This document shows positions 35,161 to 44,707 of a stretch of 64,000 nucleotides of DNA, in pieces. Both the position numbers and the translations under genes were made by a program. The stretch covers positions 16,881 through 80,880 of the forward strand of contig NZ_JADGMY010000037.1 of assembly GCF_015234515.1 (NCBI RefSeq), read 5' to 3'. This stretch comes from Cellulomonas sp. GTDB lineage: Bacteria > Actinomycetota > Actinomycetes > Actinomycetales > Cellulomonadaceae. Below the pieces are notes generated by a model. That model searched no databases and was not told the origin of the DNA. It saw nothing but the letters and a program-made list of their open reading frames with translations. Numbering within the stretch: the first letter of the stretch is position 1; each line of letters begins with the position of its first letter.

Positions 35161-36278
35161 GCGCCGGCCTCCGCTGCAGCCACGAGGTCCGCGGCGGTAC
35201 GCGTCGCCGCGACGGTCGCCTGGCCGAGGACCCGCGTGCCGTCGTAGAGCACGAGCGACTGCCCGGCGGCCACGCCGCGCAGCCCGGTGCCGGCGACGTC
35301 GACCGTGACGGTCGCCCCGTCGGCATCCAGCACGCGGGCGGGGACGTCGGCGCCGTGCGCACGGACCTGCACCGTGCACACCGAGCCGACCGCCGGGACG
35401 TCCCCGAACCACACGGCGGCGTCCCCGCTGACCTGCGCGACGTCCAGGGACTGCGCCGGACCGACCACGACGCGCCGCTGCACGGGCTCGATCGCGAGCA
35501 CGTACCGGGGGCGGCCGTCGGCGGCCGGGCGGCCGAGTGCGAGCCCACGACGCTGCCCGACCGTGTACGCGTACGCCCCGTCGTGCGTCCCCAGGACCTC
35601 GCCCTGCTCGTCGACGATCTCGCCGGGCTGCTCGCCCAGCGCGCGGCGCAGGAAGCCCTGGGTGTCGCCGTCGGCGACGAAGCAGATGTCGTACGAGTCG
35701 GGCTTGGCGGCGACCGACAGTCCGCGGGCGACCGCCTCGGCGCGAACCTCGGACTTCGAGGCCACGTCACCCAGCGGGAAGACGGCGCGTGCCAGGCGCT
35801 CGGGCCCCATGACGGCGAGCACGTACGACTGGTCCTTGGCCGCGTCGGCCGCGCGGTGCAGCTCCCGCACGCCGCCGGGGCCGTCGACGACCCGCGCGTA
35901 GTGGCCGGTGCACACCGCGTCGAACCCCAGCGCGAGCGCCTTGTCGAGCAGGGCCGCGAACTTCACGTGCTCGTTGCACCGCACGCACGGGTTCGGGGTG
36001 CGGCCCGCCGCGTACTCCGCGAGGAAGTCCGCGACGACCGTCTTCTCGAACCGCTCCGACATGTCCCACACGTAGTACGGGATGCCGAGCACGTCGGCCG
36101 CACGGCGCGCGTCGGACGCGTCCTCGATCGAGCAGCAGCCGCGCGAGCCGGTGCGCTCCTGCGCCGGGGTGCGCGACAGCGCCATGTGCACGCCGACGAC
36201 GTCGTGGCCCGCGTCCACGGCGCGCGCGGCCGCGACCGCCGAGTCGACGCCGCCGGACATCGCCGCGAGCACGCGCAT
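35157..36278 (-). CDS. mnmA: tRNA-specific 2-thiouridylase MnmA
   Basis: A 373-residue enzyme that thiolates uridine 34 of Lys, Glu and Gln tRNAs. The ATP pyrophosphatase P-loop AMSGGVDSAVAA is at the start. The catalytic cysteines are Cys98 in TPNPCVRCN and Cys199 in SYDICFVADGD. The C-terminal beta-barrel (YTVGQRRGL to the end) is complete. The ATG at 36278 overlaps the stop of the cysteine desulfurase by one base; that enzyme supplies the sulfur. Confidence 0.96.
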   Translation of the reverse strand: MRVLAAMSGGVDSAVAAARAVDAGHDVVGVHMALSRTPAQERTGSRGCCSIEDASDARRAADVLGIPYYVWDMSERFEKTVVADFLAEYAAGRTPNPCVRCNEHVKFAALLDKALALGFDAVCTGHYARVVDGPGGVRELHRAADAAKDQSYVLAVMGPERLARAVFPLGDVASKSEVRAEAVARGLSVAAKPDSYDICFVADGDTQGFLRRALGEQPGEIVDEQGEVLGTHDGAYAYTVGQRRGLALGRPAADGRPRYVLAIEPVQRRVVVGPAQSLDVAQVSGDAAVWFGDVPAVGSVCTVQVRAHGADVPARVLDADGATVTVDVAGTGLRGVAAGQSLVLYDGTRVLGQATVAATRTAADLVAAAEAGA

Positions 36279-37483
36279 CAGGCACCCACCAGCGACGTCA
36301 GCCCGGCCGCACGGGCACGCTCGACGGCACCCGGCAGCGCGGCGAGCGCGGAGTCGACGTCGTCCGCGGTGGACGTGGGACCGAACGAGAACCGCAGGGC
36401 ACCGCGTGCGTCGTCCTCCCCCACGCCCATGGCGAGCAGCACGTGGGACGGGCGGGGCACGCCCGCCTGGCAGGCCGAGCCCGTCGAGACCTCGACGCCC
36501 GCGGCATCCAGCAGGTACAGCAGCGAGTCGCCCTCGCAGCCCGCGAACGTCACGTGCGCATTGCCGGGCAGGCGACGGGCCGGGTCGGCGGGACCGCGCA
36601 GCGTCGCACCCGGCACCTCCGCCAGGACCCGCCGCACGAGGTCGTCGCGCAGCGCACCGACGCGCGCGGCGTGGGCCTCGCGCTCGGCGACGGCCTCGTC
36701 CACGGCCGCGGCGAACGCCGCCAGCAGCGCCGGGTCCAGCGTCCCGGACCGCACGCCGCGCTCCTGACCGCCGCCGTGCAGCACGGGCGTCAGCTCCAGG
36801 CCCCGCCGGACCAGTAGCGCGCCCGTCGAGCCGGGGCCCCCGACCTTGTGGCCGCTGAGGGTCAGCGCGTCCAGCCCGGACGCGTCCAGGTCGACCGGCA
36901 CCTGCCCGACCGCCTGCACCGCGTCCGCGTGGACCGGCACGCCGTACCGGTGCGCCAGGGCCACCACGTCGTCCAGGGGCTGCAGCGCCCCGACCTCGTT
37001 GTTGGCCCACATCACCGACACGAGCGCCACCGTGTCGCCGTGCGCCTCGAGCTCGGCACGCAGCGCGTCGACCTCGACGACCCCGTCGCCGTCGACGGGC
37101 AGCAGCACGAGCTCGGCACCCGCGTGCTCCGCCAGCCAGAACGCCGGGTCCAGCACCGCGTGGTGCTCGACCGCGGACACGACCACGCGACGACGGGCCG
37201 TGTCACCCGTCCGACGCGCCCAGAACAGGCCCTTGACCGCGAGGTTGTCGGCCTCGGTGCCACCGGCCGTCCACACGACCTCGCTCGGTCGCGCACCCAC
37301 CGCGGCGGCGAGCCGCTCGCGCGCCTCCTCGACCGTGCGGCGCGCCGCACGACCCGCGGTGTGCAGCGACGAGGGGTTGCCGGTGTGCGCGAGCGCCGCC
37401 GTCAGCGCGGAGAGCGCCGCGGGGCGCATCGGCGTGGTCGCCGCATGGTCGAGGTAGACCGCACGGGGGCGGGGAGCACTCAC
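36278..37483 (-). CDS. iscS: Cysteine desulfurase (NifS/IscS family)
   Basis: A 401-residue pyridoxal-phosphate enzyme that moves sulfur from cysteine to an acceptor. The PLP lysine is Lys213 in LTLSGHKVGGPGSTG, and the persulfide cysteine is Cys338 in STGSACQAG. The start VYLDHAATTPMRP is typical. In an operon with mnmA, so tRNA thiolation is its likely main task; iron-sulfur cluster assembly is also possible. TAGACT (37495-37490) ends six bases before GTG 37483, so the operon head is probably leaderless. Confidence 0.92.
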   Translation of the reverse strand: MSAPRPRAVYLDHAATTPMRPAALSALTAALAHTGNPSSLHTAGRAARRTVEEARERLAAAVGARPSEVVWTAGGTEADNLAVKGLFWARRTGDTARRRVVVSAVEHHAVLDPAFWLAEHAGAELVLLPVDGDGVVEVDALRAELEAHGDTVALVSVMWANNEVGALQPLDDVVALAHRYGVPVHADAVQAVGQVPVDLDASGLDALTLSGHKVGGPGSTGALLVRRGLELTPVLHGGGQERGVRSGTLDPALLAAFAAAVDEAVAEREAHAARVGALRDDLVRRVLAEVPGATLRGPADPARRLPGNAHVTFAGCEGDSLLYLLDAAGVEVSTGSACQAGVPRPSHVLLAMGVGEDDARGALRFSFGPTSTADDVDSALAALPGAVERARAAGLTSLVGA

Positions 37484-37489
37484 TCCCCC

Positions 37490-37607
37490 AGTCTACGAAC
37501 GCGTCCAGCTCGCGACGCCCCGCACCTCATCCACCGGCTCCCGCCACGTCCCCTGCGCACCGTGACCGACCATGCTGGGGTCCAGGACGCCCGGTTGCTG
37601 GCAGGAT
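37490..37607. promoter_or_regulatory. Divergent leaderless -10 boxes for iscS and the phosphotransferase gene
   Basis: Minus strand: TAGACT at 37495-37490, six bases before GTG 37483. Plus strand: CAGGAT at 37602-37607, six bases before GTG 37614. The 130 bases between the two starts hold nothing else that I can identify. Confidence 0.5.
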
Positions 37608-37613
37608 GGGCGC

Positions 37614-38606
37614 GTGAGTGCCGACGACGTCATGGCGCTGCCGCTCGCCTTCGGCGGACAGCGGCTCGACTGGCGTGACCTACCGCGGGCGGTGCGCGAG
37701 CGCATCGAGACGCTGGCTGGCGCCCGCGTGACGGCCGAGATGTCCGCGACCAGCGGCTTCTCCCCCGGGTTCTGCGCCGTGCTCGAGCTGACCGACGGGC
37801 GCGCGGTGTTCGTCAAGGCCGTGTCCTCCGACCAGAACCCGCACTCCCCGGAGCTCGCGCGCGCCGAGATCCGGGCGTCGCGCGCGCTGCCGCCGCAGGT
37901 TCCCGCGCCGTCGCTGCGCTGGTGGGACGACGACGGCGACTGGGTGCTGCTCGGTTTCGACGCGGTCCACGGCCGCTCCCCCGAGCTCCCGTGGCGTGCG
38001 GACGACCTGGCGCTCGTGCTCGCGGCGCTCGACGACCTGGCCCGGTGCACGCCGACGCCGGGGCACGACCTGCCGCGCACGGAGGACCTCCTGCGCGACG
38101 ACTTCACCGGCTGGCGCAGGATGCAGCAGACCACGGCCGCGCAGCGCGAGCGCGTCGCCGGGCTGGTCGACGAGCCCGGCCGGTGGGCGGCGGAGCACCT
38201 CGACGACCTGGCCCGGTGGGAGCAGGACGCGCTGCGCGTCGTGGCGGGCGACACGCTCGTCCACGGGGACCTGCGCGCCGACAACGTCATGATCGAGGAC
38301 GGTCACGACCGCGTGTGGTTGATCGACTGGCCGCACGCGAGCGTGGGCGCACCGTGGATCGACCTCGCCTTCATGCTGCCGAGCGTGGCCCTGCAGGGTG
38401 GCGCGGGCGACCCGGCGTGGCTGTTCTCCCGCAGCGAGGCGTCGCAGGGCGTGAGCACGGACGACCTGCGCGCCGCGCTCGCCGGACTCGCCGGGTACTT
38501 CGCGTGGTCGTCCGGTCAGCCTGCGCCGCCCGGGATCCCCAACCTGCGGGCCTTCCAGGCGGCCCAGGCCGGCGCGACGCTGCGCTGGCTCCGCGACCTG
38601 AGCTGA
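37614..38606 (+). CDS. Aminoglycoside phosphotransferase-family kinase
   Basis: A 330-residue protein with the APH kinase fold. The catalytic loop is LVHGDLRADNVM and the metal-binding motif is LIDWPHASVGAPWIDLAF. The lysine of the N-lobe is probably in VFVKAVSS. Members phosphorylate antibiotics, sugars or small metabolites; nothing here indicates resistance, and it stands alone between housekeeping genes, so a metabolic kinase is as likely. GTG 37614 follows CAGGAT by six bases; ATG 37632 is an alternative. Confidence 0.8.
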   Translation: MSADDVMALPLAFGGQRLDWRDLPRAVRERIETLAGARVTAEMSATSGFSPGFCAVLELTDGRAVFVKAVSSDQNPHSPELARAEIRASRALPPQVPAPSLRWWDDDGDWVLLGFDAVHGRSPELPWRADDLALVLAALDDLARCTPTPGHDLPRTEDLLRDDFTGWRRMQQTTAAQRERVAGLVDEPGRWAAEHLDDLARWEQDALRVVAGDTLVHGDLRADNVMIEDGHDRVWLIDWPHASVGAPWIDLAFMLPSVALQGGAGDPAWLFSRSEASQGVSTDDLRAALAGLAGYFAWSSGQPAPPGIPNLRAFQAAQAGATLRWLRDLS

Positions 38607-38645
38607 CCCGCTCGTCCGTCCCCGACGCCGACGGCCCCGCGGGGC

Positions 38646-39626
38646 TCAGCCCTGCAGCCTGCGCAGCTCGGCGGCGGCCTGCGGCAGCACCGAGAAGAGG
38701 TCCCCGACGATCCCGAAGTCCGCGATCTCGAAGATCGGCGCGTCCGGGTCGGAGTTGACCGCCACGATCGTGCCCGAGGCCTGCATGCCGCCGCGGTGGT
38801 GGACCGCTCCGGACACGCCGGCGCCCACGTAGAGCCGCGGTGACACGGTCACGCCGGTCTGCCCGATCTGCGCGTCGTGACCGATCCAGCCCTCGTCGGT
38901 CGCGACGCGCGTCGCGCCGACCGCCCCGCCCAGCACGTCCGCGAGCTCCTCGACGGCCGTGAAGTCACCCTCGGTACCGCGCCCACCGACGACCACGACG
39001 TTCGCGGAGCCGAGGTCCGGGCGGCCGGACGCGGCGTGCTCCGTCCGCTCCACGAGCCGCACGCGGGTCGAACCGGCACGGACCTCGACGGGGAGGTCGA
39101 CGACCTGCGGGGACGACGACGAGGCGGCGTCCTGCGCCGGCACCGCGTTGGCCTTGACCGTGACGATCGCGCTCGGGGCGGTGACGGCGCACCGCGTCGT
39201 CCAGGTGCCGGCCAGCACGGTCTTGTGCGCGACGACGTTCCCGTCCTGCACCGTCAGCCCGTCGGCGTCCGTCACGACCCCCGCACCGGTGCGCACCGCG
39301 AGCCGCGCCGCCGCCTCCTTGTTCTCGAACGAGGACACGAGCAGCAGCACCGACGCGCCCGACGCGGCCAGCGCCGCCTCCAGCCCGTCCGCGAGGACCG
39401 CCGACAGGTGGACGTCGCCAGCGGTGACGAGGCGGTGGACCGTCGACACGCCCTGGGCCGCGAGCACGGGCAGCGCCACGTCGAGGTCCTCGTCACCCGC
39501 CCACACGCCGTGCACGCCCGCCTCGCCCGCGATGTCACGCGCGAGGGTCAGGAGCTCACGCACCGACGGGCGCAGCGAGCCGTCCGGTGCGTGGTCGAGC
39601 AGGACGAGCACGGGGGTGACGGTCAC
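38646..39626 (-). CDS. etfA: Electron transfer flavoprotein subunit alpha
   Basis: A 326-residue subunit. The C-terminal FAD-binding domain is complete: VVVGGRGTEGDFTAVEELADVLGGAVGATRVATDEGW, then QIGQTGVTVSPRLYVGAGVSGAVHH and AVNSDPDAPIFEIADFGIVGD. With EtfB it carries electrons from acyl-CoA and related dehydrogenases to the membrane. It follows etfB by 50 bases in the same direction. Confidence 0.95.
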   Translation of the reverse strand: MTVTPVLVLLDHAPDGSLRPSVRELLTLARDIAGEAGVHGVWAGDEDLDVALPVLAAQGVSTVHRLVTAGDVHLSAVLADGLEAALAASGASVLLLVSSFENKEAAARLAVRTGAGVVTDADGLTVQDGNVVAHKTVLAGTWTTRCAVTAPSAIVTVKANAVPAQDAASSSSPQVVDLPVEVRAGSTRVRLVERTEHAASGRPDLGSANVVVVGGRGTEGDFTAVEELADVLGGAVGATRVATDEGWIGHDAQIGQTGVTVSPRLYVGAGVSGAVHHRGGMQASGTIVAVNSDPDAPIFEIADFGIVGDLFSVLPQAAAELRRLQG

Positions 39627-39676
39627 GACGGGTCCTCCGGGGTGGTGCGAGCAGTCGGGGTGGGTGGGGACCGGCG

Positions 39677-40471
39677 TCAGACGAGCTTGCGCTCGACGAG
39701 CCAGGCGGCCAGCCGGGTGCCGGCGTCACCGGTGTCGGTGACCAGCACGCGGTCCTCGCGCGCCGGGCGGGGAGCGGCGTCGAGCACGCGCGTGCGCGCG
39801 CCCGCAGCACCGACGGTCGCGGGGTCGACGCCGAGGTCCGCGAGCGTCCACGTGGTCACGGGCTTCTTGCGGGCGGCCATGATGCCCTTGAAGTTGGGGT
39901 ACCGGGGCTCGTTGAGCCCGTCGGTGACGGACACCAGGACCGGCAGGTCCGCGGTCAGGGTCTCCGTGGCGTGGTCCAGGCGGCGCGTGACCGTCGCCGT
40001 CCGGGCGATCGGGTCGACCGTCAGGCTCGACGCGAGCGGCAGCGCCGGCAGGTCGAGCACCTCGGCGATCGCGGTCGGGAGCAACGACGTCAGCCCGTCG
40101 AGGCCCGCCATCCCCGTGACGACCACGTCGACCGGCGCGTCGGCGGACAGGCGCCGCACGGCCGCCGCGAGGACCGTCGCCGTGCCGATCGCGTCGGCAC
40201 CGGCGATGTCGTCGTCGAGGACGTGCACGGCCTCGTCGGCGCCCATCTGCAGGCCCTTGCGGACGGCGTCGACGGCGTCGTCGGGTCCGACGGTCAGCAC
40301 GACCACCTGCCCGTCGTGCTCCTCCGCGAGCGCCAGCGCGGCCTCGACGGCGTTCTCGTCGAGCTCGTTCAGGGTGCCGTCACCGCCGTCGCGCACGACG
40401 CGCCCGTCGGGACCGAGCTGCCGGTCGGACTGGATGTCGGGCACGAACTTCACACAGACGACGATCCTCAC
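39677..40471 (-). CDS. etfB: Electron transfer flavoprotein subunit beta
   Basis: A 264-residue subunit. The AMP-binding start RIVVCVKFVPDIQSDRQLG, the GADEAVHVLDD stretch and the beta signature VSVTDGLNEPRYPNFKGIMAARKKP are present. First gene of the etfBA operon. GTG 40471 is used because TAACGT (40484-40479) ends seven bases before it; no ribosome site is visible, consistent with a leaderless mRNA. Confidence 0.95.
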   Translation of the reverse strand: MRIVVCVKFVPDIQSDRQLGPDGRVVRDGGDGTLNELDENAVEAALALAEEHDGQVVVLTVGPDDAVDAVRKGLQMGADEAVHVLDDDIAGADAIGTATVLAAAVRRLSADAPVDVVVTGMAGLDGLTSLLPTAIAEVLDLPALPLASSLTVDPIARTATVTRRLDHATETLTADLPVLVSVTDGLNEPRYPNFKGIMAARKKPVTTWTLADLGVDPATVGAAGARTRVLDAAPRPAREDRVLVTDTGDAGTRLAAWLVERKLV

Positions 40472-40478
40472 CCGGGGA

Positions 40479-40568
40479 ACGTTACCGCCCGCACCCCCGG
40501 CCCTCGCCTCCGGTGTTCGCCTGGTGGAAGCACCCGGGACACGCCTCGGACCCGCGCCCTGGCACGAT
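40479..40568. promoter_or_regulatory. Divergent leaderless -10 boxes for etfB and glgX
   Basis: Minus strand TAACGT (40484-40479) is seven bases before etfB GTG 40471. Plus strand CACGAT (40563-40568) is six bases before glgX GTG 40575. Confidence 0.5.
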
Positions 40569-40574
40569 GGGCGC

Positions 40575-42782
40575 GTGAGCGACACCGCGACGACCGGCCG
40601 GGACCGGGCTCCACGACGCCTCGGTGTCCACGTCACCGACTCGGGCGTGGACGTCGCGGTGCTCGCGCCGCACGCGACCGCGGTCGACCTGTGCCTCATC
40701 GACGGCCCGGCCGACGCCCTCACCGAGCGACGCGTGCCGCTGTCCGGCCCGCAGCAGGGGATCTGGTCGGCCGCCGTCCCAGGGGTGCGTCCCGGCCAGC
40801 GCTACGGCCTGCGGGCGGACGGTCCCTGGCAGCCCGCGTACGGGCTGCGGTACAACCACGCCAAGCTCCTGGTCGACCCGTACGCCCGCGGCCTGGTCGG
40901 TGACCTCGCCTACGGCCCGGCGACCTACGGCCACGTCGTGGGTGACGACCTCGTGGGCGACCCGTACGGGCCCCGGGACGGCCGCGACTCCGCAGCCCAC
41001 GTCCCCCACGGCGTGGTCGTCGACACCCGCGCGCTGCCCGGCCCGGACCCCGCCGCCAACCGTCCCTGGACGCCGTGGGCGGACACGGTCGTGTACGAGG
41101 CGCACACCAAGGGCCTGACCCACCTGCACCCCGCGCTCCCACCCGAGCTGCGGGGCACCTACGCCGGCCTGGCGCACCCCGCCGTCGTCGACCACCTGCT
41201 GAGCCTGGGTGTCACGGCCGTGGAGCTGCTGCCGATCCACGCGTTCACGTCCGAGCCGCACCTGGTCGCCAAGGGCCTCACCAACTACTGGGGATACTCG
41301 ACGCTCGGGTTCTTCGCACCGCACGCCGCGTACGCCACCGCCGCCGCACGCGCAGCTGGGCCGGCCGCCGTGCTCGCCGAGCTGCGCGCGACCGTGCACG
41401 CGCTGCACGACGCGGGCCTCGAGGTCCTGCTCGACGTCGTCTACAACCACACGTGCGAGGGCGGCCTGGGCGGGCAGCACCTGTCGTGGCGCGGCCTGGA
41501 CAACTCCTACTACTACATGCATGACGGGTCCGTCCCGGCCACGCTCGTCGACGTGACGGGCACGGGCAACGCCCTCGACTTCCGCCGCACGGGTGTCGTG
41601 GCCATGACCCTGGACTCGCTGCGCTACTGGGCGGACGTGGTCGGCGTCGACGGGTTCCGCTTCGACCTCGCGGTCACCCTCGGCCGCGGCACCGACGGGT
41701 TCCGGCCGGACCACGCGACGCTCGTCGCCGCGGCGACGGACCCGTCGCTCACGGGGCTCAAGCTCGTCGCCGAGCCGTGGGACGTGGGACCCGGCGGGTG
41801 GCGCACGGGGCAGTTCCCCGCACCGTTCGGGGAGTGGAACGACCGGTTCCGCAACGCGGTCCGCTCGTTCTGGCTCGCGGATCCCGGTCGCGCGGCGCAC
41901 GGCCTGCCCGGGGACCGCGTGCGGGACCTCGCGACGCGCCTGGCGGGGTCCGCCGACCTGTTCGGCAGCGGCACGCCGCCGCTCACGCGCGGCCCCCGCG
42001 CGTCGATCAACTACGTGACCGCGCACGACGGCTTCACCCTGGCCGACCTCGTCGCCTACGAGCACAAGCACAACGCCGCCAACGGCGAGCAGAACCGTGA
42101 CGGCTCCGACGACAACCGGTCGTGGAACCACGGTGTCGAGGGACCGGTGCAGCGGGAGTCACCGGCCGCCGACATCGCTCCGCTGCGCCGCCGTTCGGTG
42201 CGCAACCTGTTCGCGACGCTCGTCCTGGCGGCGGGGACCCCGATGATCACCGCGGGCGACGAGACCGGTCGCTCGCAGGGCGGCAACAACAACGCGTACT
42301 GCCAGGACAACGAGATCTCCTGGGTGCGCTGGGACCTGTCACCGTGGCGCGAGGACCTCCTCGCGACTGCGCGGCACCTCCTCGCACTGCGACGCGAGCA
42401 CCCCGCCCTGCGGTCCGAGACGTTCTACTCCGGTGCGCCACGCGTCCCCGGAGGCCCACCGGACCTCGGCTGGTACGGCGCCGACGGCGCGCCCTTCGAC
42501 CACGGCCGCTGGCACGACGCGTCGATCCGCACGTTCCAGATGGTCCGCGCGGCTCCGGCACCCGGGGACGACGAGGTGCTGCTGCTCGTCAACGGCGCGC
42601 TCGACGCCGTCGCGGTACGGCTCGCCGATGGTGACGCGACGCCGTGGACGCTTGCGTGGGACTCCGTCTGGGAGCACCCGGCGGAGGTGTCGACAGCCGC
42701 GATCTCGGGAGGGCTGCACCAGTCCGTCGGGTCGGTGACGACCGTGGAGCCGCTGAGCATGCGGGTGTACGTGCGCCCCTGA
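40575..42782 (+). CDS. glgX: Glycogen debranching enzyme GlgX (isoamylase-type, GH13)
   Basis: A 735-residue cytosolic enzyme that cuts alpha-1,6 branches of phosphorylase limit glycogen. An N-terminal CBM48-like domain (about 10-150) precedes the barrel. Catalytic residues: nucleophile Asp364 in GVDGFRFDLAVTLGR, acid/base Glu400 in KLVAEPWDVG, and Asp485 in VTAHDGFTL. The NYWGYSTLGFFAPH and GDETGRSQGGNNNAYCQDN motifs are diagnostic for GlgX/TreX. It stands upstream of the other glycogen genes and works with GlgP. Confidence 0.95.
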   Translation: MSDTATTGRDRAPRRLGVHVTDSGVDVAVLAPHATAVDLCLIDGPADALTERRVPLSGPQQGIWSAAVPGVRPGQRYGLRADGPWQPAYGLRYNHAKLLVDPYARGLVGDLAYGPATYGHVVGDDLVGDPYGPRDGRDSAAHVPHGVVVDTRALPGPDPAANRPWTPWADTVVYEAHTKGLTHLHPALPPELRGTYAGLAHPAVVDHLLSLGVTAVELLPIHAFTSEPHLVAKGLTNYWGYSTLGFFAPHAAYATAAARAAGPAAVLAELRATVHALHDAGLEVLLDVVYNHTCEGGLGGQHLSWRGLDNSYYYMHDGSVPATLVDVTGTGNALDFRRTGVVAMTLDSLRYWADVVGVDGFRFDLAVTLGRGTDGFRPDHATLVAAATDPSLTGLKLVAEPWDVGPGGWRTGQFPAPFGEWNDRFRNAVRSFWLADPGRAAHGLPGDRVRDLATRLAGSADLFGSGTPPLTRGPRASINYVTAHDGFTLADLVAYEHKHNAANGEQNRDGSDDNRSWNHGVEGPVQRESPAADIAPLRRRSVRNLFATLVLAAGTPMITAGDETGRSQGGNNNAYCQDNEISWVRWDLSPWREDLLATARHLLALRREHPALRSETFYSGAPRVPGGPPDLGWYGADGAPFDHGRWHDASIRTFQMVRAAPAPGDDEVLLLVNGALDAVAVRLADGDATPWTLAWDSVWEHPAEVSTAAISGGLHQSVGSVTTVEPLSMRVYVRP

Positions 42783-42802
42783 CGCGCGAGCGCGGCGCCC
42801 GG

Positions 42803-42808
42803 TAGCGT
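42803..42808 (+). promoter_or_regulatory. -10 box of the FAD dehydrogenase gene
   Basis: TAGCGT ends six bases before ATG 42815, predicting a leaderless mRNA in the 32-base gap after glgX. Confidence 0.45.
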
Positions 42809-42814
42809 GCGCGC

Positions 42815-44470
42815 ATGACGCACTCCCACGACGTCGTGGTGGTCGGCGCCGGGCTCGCGGGCCTGGTCACGACCGCCGAGCTGCTCGCGGCCGGTCGGCG
42901 GGTCCTGCTCCTGGACGCCGAGCCCCCCGCGAGCCTGGGCGGGCAGGCGTGGTGGTCGTTCGGTGGTCTGTTCCTCGTCGACTCGCCGGAGCAGCGCCGG
43001 CTCGGGGTGCGGGACAGCGCGGAGCTCGCCCTGGCCGACTGGCTCGGGTCGGCGGCGTTCGCGGACGACGGGTCCGACCGGTGGGGCCGCGCCTGGGCCG
43101 AGGGCTTCGTCGAGTTCGCCGCCGGCGACCTGAGGCCGTGGCTGCACCGTCAGGGTGTGCGCTGGTTCCCCCTCGTGCAGTGGGCCGAGCGTGGTGGCTA
43201 CCTGGCCGACGGGCACGGCAACTCGGTGCCGCGCTTCCACGTCACCTGGGGCACCGGCCCGGGTCTTCTCGAACCCTTCGTGCGGGCGCTGCTCGCCGGT
43301 CACCGCGACGGGCGCGTCGAGGTGCGGTTCCGGCACCGGGCCACCGCCCTGACGACGACCGACGGCCGCGTGACGGGAGTCCGGGGGGACGTGCTCGCGT
43401 CCGACGGCGTCGAGCGCGGCGCGCCGTCGTCGCGCGAGGTGGTGGGGGCCTTCGAGGTCGACGCCCCGGCGGTCGTCGTCGCGACCGGTGGCATCGGTGC
43501 GAACCACGAGCTGGTGCGCGCGACGTGGCCCGCGTCCGCGGGGCGCCTGCCGGCCCGGATGCTCTCGGGCGTCCCGGACCACGTCGACGGCTCCGGGATC
43601 GAGGCCGCGCGGGCCGCCGGTGCGCACGTCGCGCACGCCGGGCGCATGTGGCACTACCCCGAGGGGATCGCGAACCACTCGCCGGTGTGGTCGTCGCACG
43701 GCATCCGGATCCTGCCGGGTCCCAGCTCGCTGTGGCTCGACGCCGACGGGCGGCGGCTGCCCGCACCGCTGTTCCCGGGCTTCGACTCGCTCGGCGCGCT
43801 GCAGCACGTCACGTCCCGCGGCGACGACCACTCGTGGTTCGTGCTCGACCGCACGATCCTCGGCAAGGAGCTCGCGCTGTCCGGCTCGGAGCAGAACCCC
43901 GACCTCACGGGCCGGGACGTCGGCCTGCTGCTGCAGCGCGTCCGACGCGGCGCGGTCGGGCCCGTCGAGACGTTCGCGGAGCGCTCGCCGGAGTTCGTGG
44001 CCGCGGCGACGCCTGCCGAGCTGGCAGCCGGCATGAACGCGCTCACGGGCACCTCGCGCATCGACCCCGACGTCCTGGCCCGCACGATCGCGGCGCGCGA
44101 CGCGCAGGTGGCGACGGGGCTCGGCAAGGACCTTCAGGTCACCGCCACCGCGATGGCGCGCCGGTACGTCGTGGACCGGGTGATCCGCGTCGCCCCGCCG
44201 CACCGCCTGCTCGACCCCGCGCACGGGCCCCTGTACGCGGTCCGGCTGTCGGTGCTGACCCGCAAGACGCTCGGGGGCCTGGCGACCGACCTCGAGGGCC
44301 GCGTCCTGCGCCCCGACGGCGAGGTGCTGCCCGGCCTGTGGGCCGTCGGCGAGGCCTCCGGCTTCGGCGGCGGCGGCGTCCACGGCCACCGCGCCCTGGA
44401 GGGCACCTTCCTGGCCGGCTGCCTCCACACGGCCCGAGTCACAGCCCGATCCCTCACCACCCCCCTCTAA
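42815..44470 (+). CDS. FAD-binding dehydrogenase (ketosteroid dehydrogenase/fumarate reductase-like)
   Basis: A 551-residue flavoprotein. The N-terminal FAD motif DVVVVGAGLAGLVTTAELLAAGRRVLLLD and the C-terminal GLWAVGEASGFGGGGVHGHRALEGTFLAGC motif match the large family annotated as FAD-binding dehydrogenase, related to 3-ketosteroid delta-1-dehydrogenase and flavocytochrome c. A second dinucleotide motif, VVVATGGIGANHELV, is present. Electron acceptor and substrate are unknown; there is no steroid gene nearby. It is followed by a C-rich stretch and a strong hairpin. Confidence 0.8.
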   Translation: MTHSHDVVVVGAGLAGLVTTAELLAAGRRVLLLDAEPPASLGGQAWWSFGGLFLVDSPEQRRLGVRDSAELALADWLGSAAFADDGSDRWGRAWAEGFVEFAAGDLRPWLHRQGVRWFPLVQWAERGGYLADGHGNSVPRFHVTWGTGPGLLEPFVRALLAGHRDGRVEVRFRHRATALTTTDGRVTGVRGDVLASDGVERGAPSSREVVGAFEVDAPAVVVATGGIGANHELVRATWPASAGRLPARMLSGVPDHVDGSGIEAARAAGAHVAHAGRMWHYPEGIANHSPVWSSHGIRILPGPSSLWLDADGRRLPAPLFPGFDSLGALQHVTSRGDDHSWFVLDRTILGKELALSGSEQNPDLTGRDVGLLLQRVRRGAVGPVETFAERSPEFVAAATPAELAAGMNALTGTSRIDPDVLARTIAARDAQVATGLGKDLQVTATAMARRYVVDRVIRVAPPHRLLDPAHGPLYAVRLSVLTRKTLGGLATDLEGRVLRPDGEVLPGLWAVGEASGFGGGGVHGHRALEGTFLAGCLHTARVTARSLTTPL

Positions 44471-44538
44471 ACCTCCCCCCTCTAACTCCCCCCTCCCCCT
44501 CCCCCGCCCTCCCCACCCACCCACCCCGTCCCGCCGAA

Positions 44539-44586
44539 CTCGACCTTTGGCGGCTCCCCACCCGCCAGAAGCCGCCAAAGGTCGAG
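44539..44586. repeat. Palindromic repeat A with C-rich leader (probable terminator)
   Basis: A perfect 16-bp inverted repeat (44539-44554 and 44571-44586) with a 16-base loop. Between the FAD-gene stop and the hairpin, 44471-44530 is almost pure C/T on the coding strand, like a Rho-loading site. An imperfect direct copy, repeat B, lies at 45913-45955 on the other side of the AbiEi-type gene. The rest of the gap (44587-44707) contains a 13-base palindrome near 44693 and nothing else that I recognise. Confidence 0.65.
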
Positions 44587-44707
44587 GTCGTCGGCGTCGG
44601 ATCTCGGGATCCGGACAGGGGAACCCGGGCATCGACTCCTCCGTGGGGTCTGCTCTCGCTGGCCGACGCGGTGCACGAGATGGTGGTCCTCCGGCCGTGA
44701 CGGCCCG

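Noticed and set aside
37614..38606. Antibiotic resistance gene (aminoglycoside kinase)
   Set aside because: Only the general APH fold is visible and the context is housekeeping; resistance is not supported.
38877..40574. N-terminal extension of GlgX in the long open frame
   Set aside because: The frame continues 1.7 kb upstream through the etf genes, but GlgX similarity begins only after GTG 40575, which has a -10 box six bases upstream.
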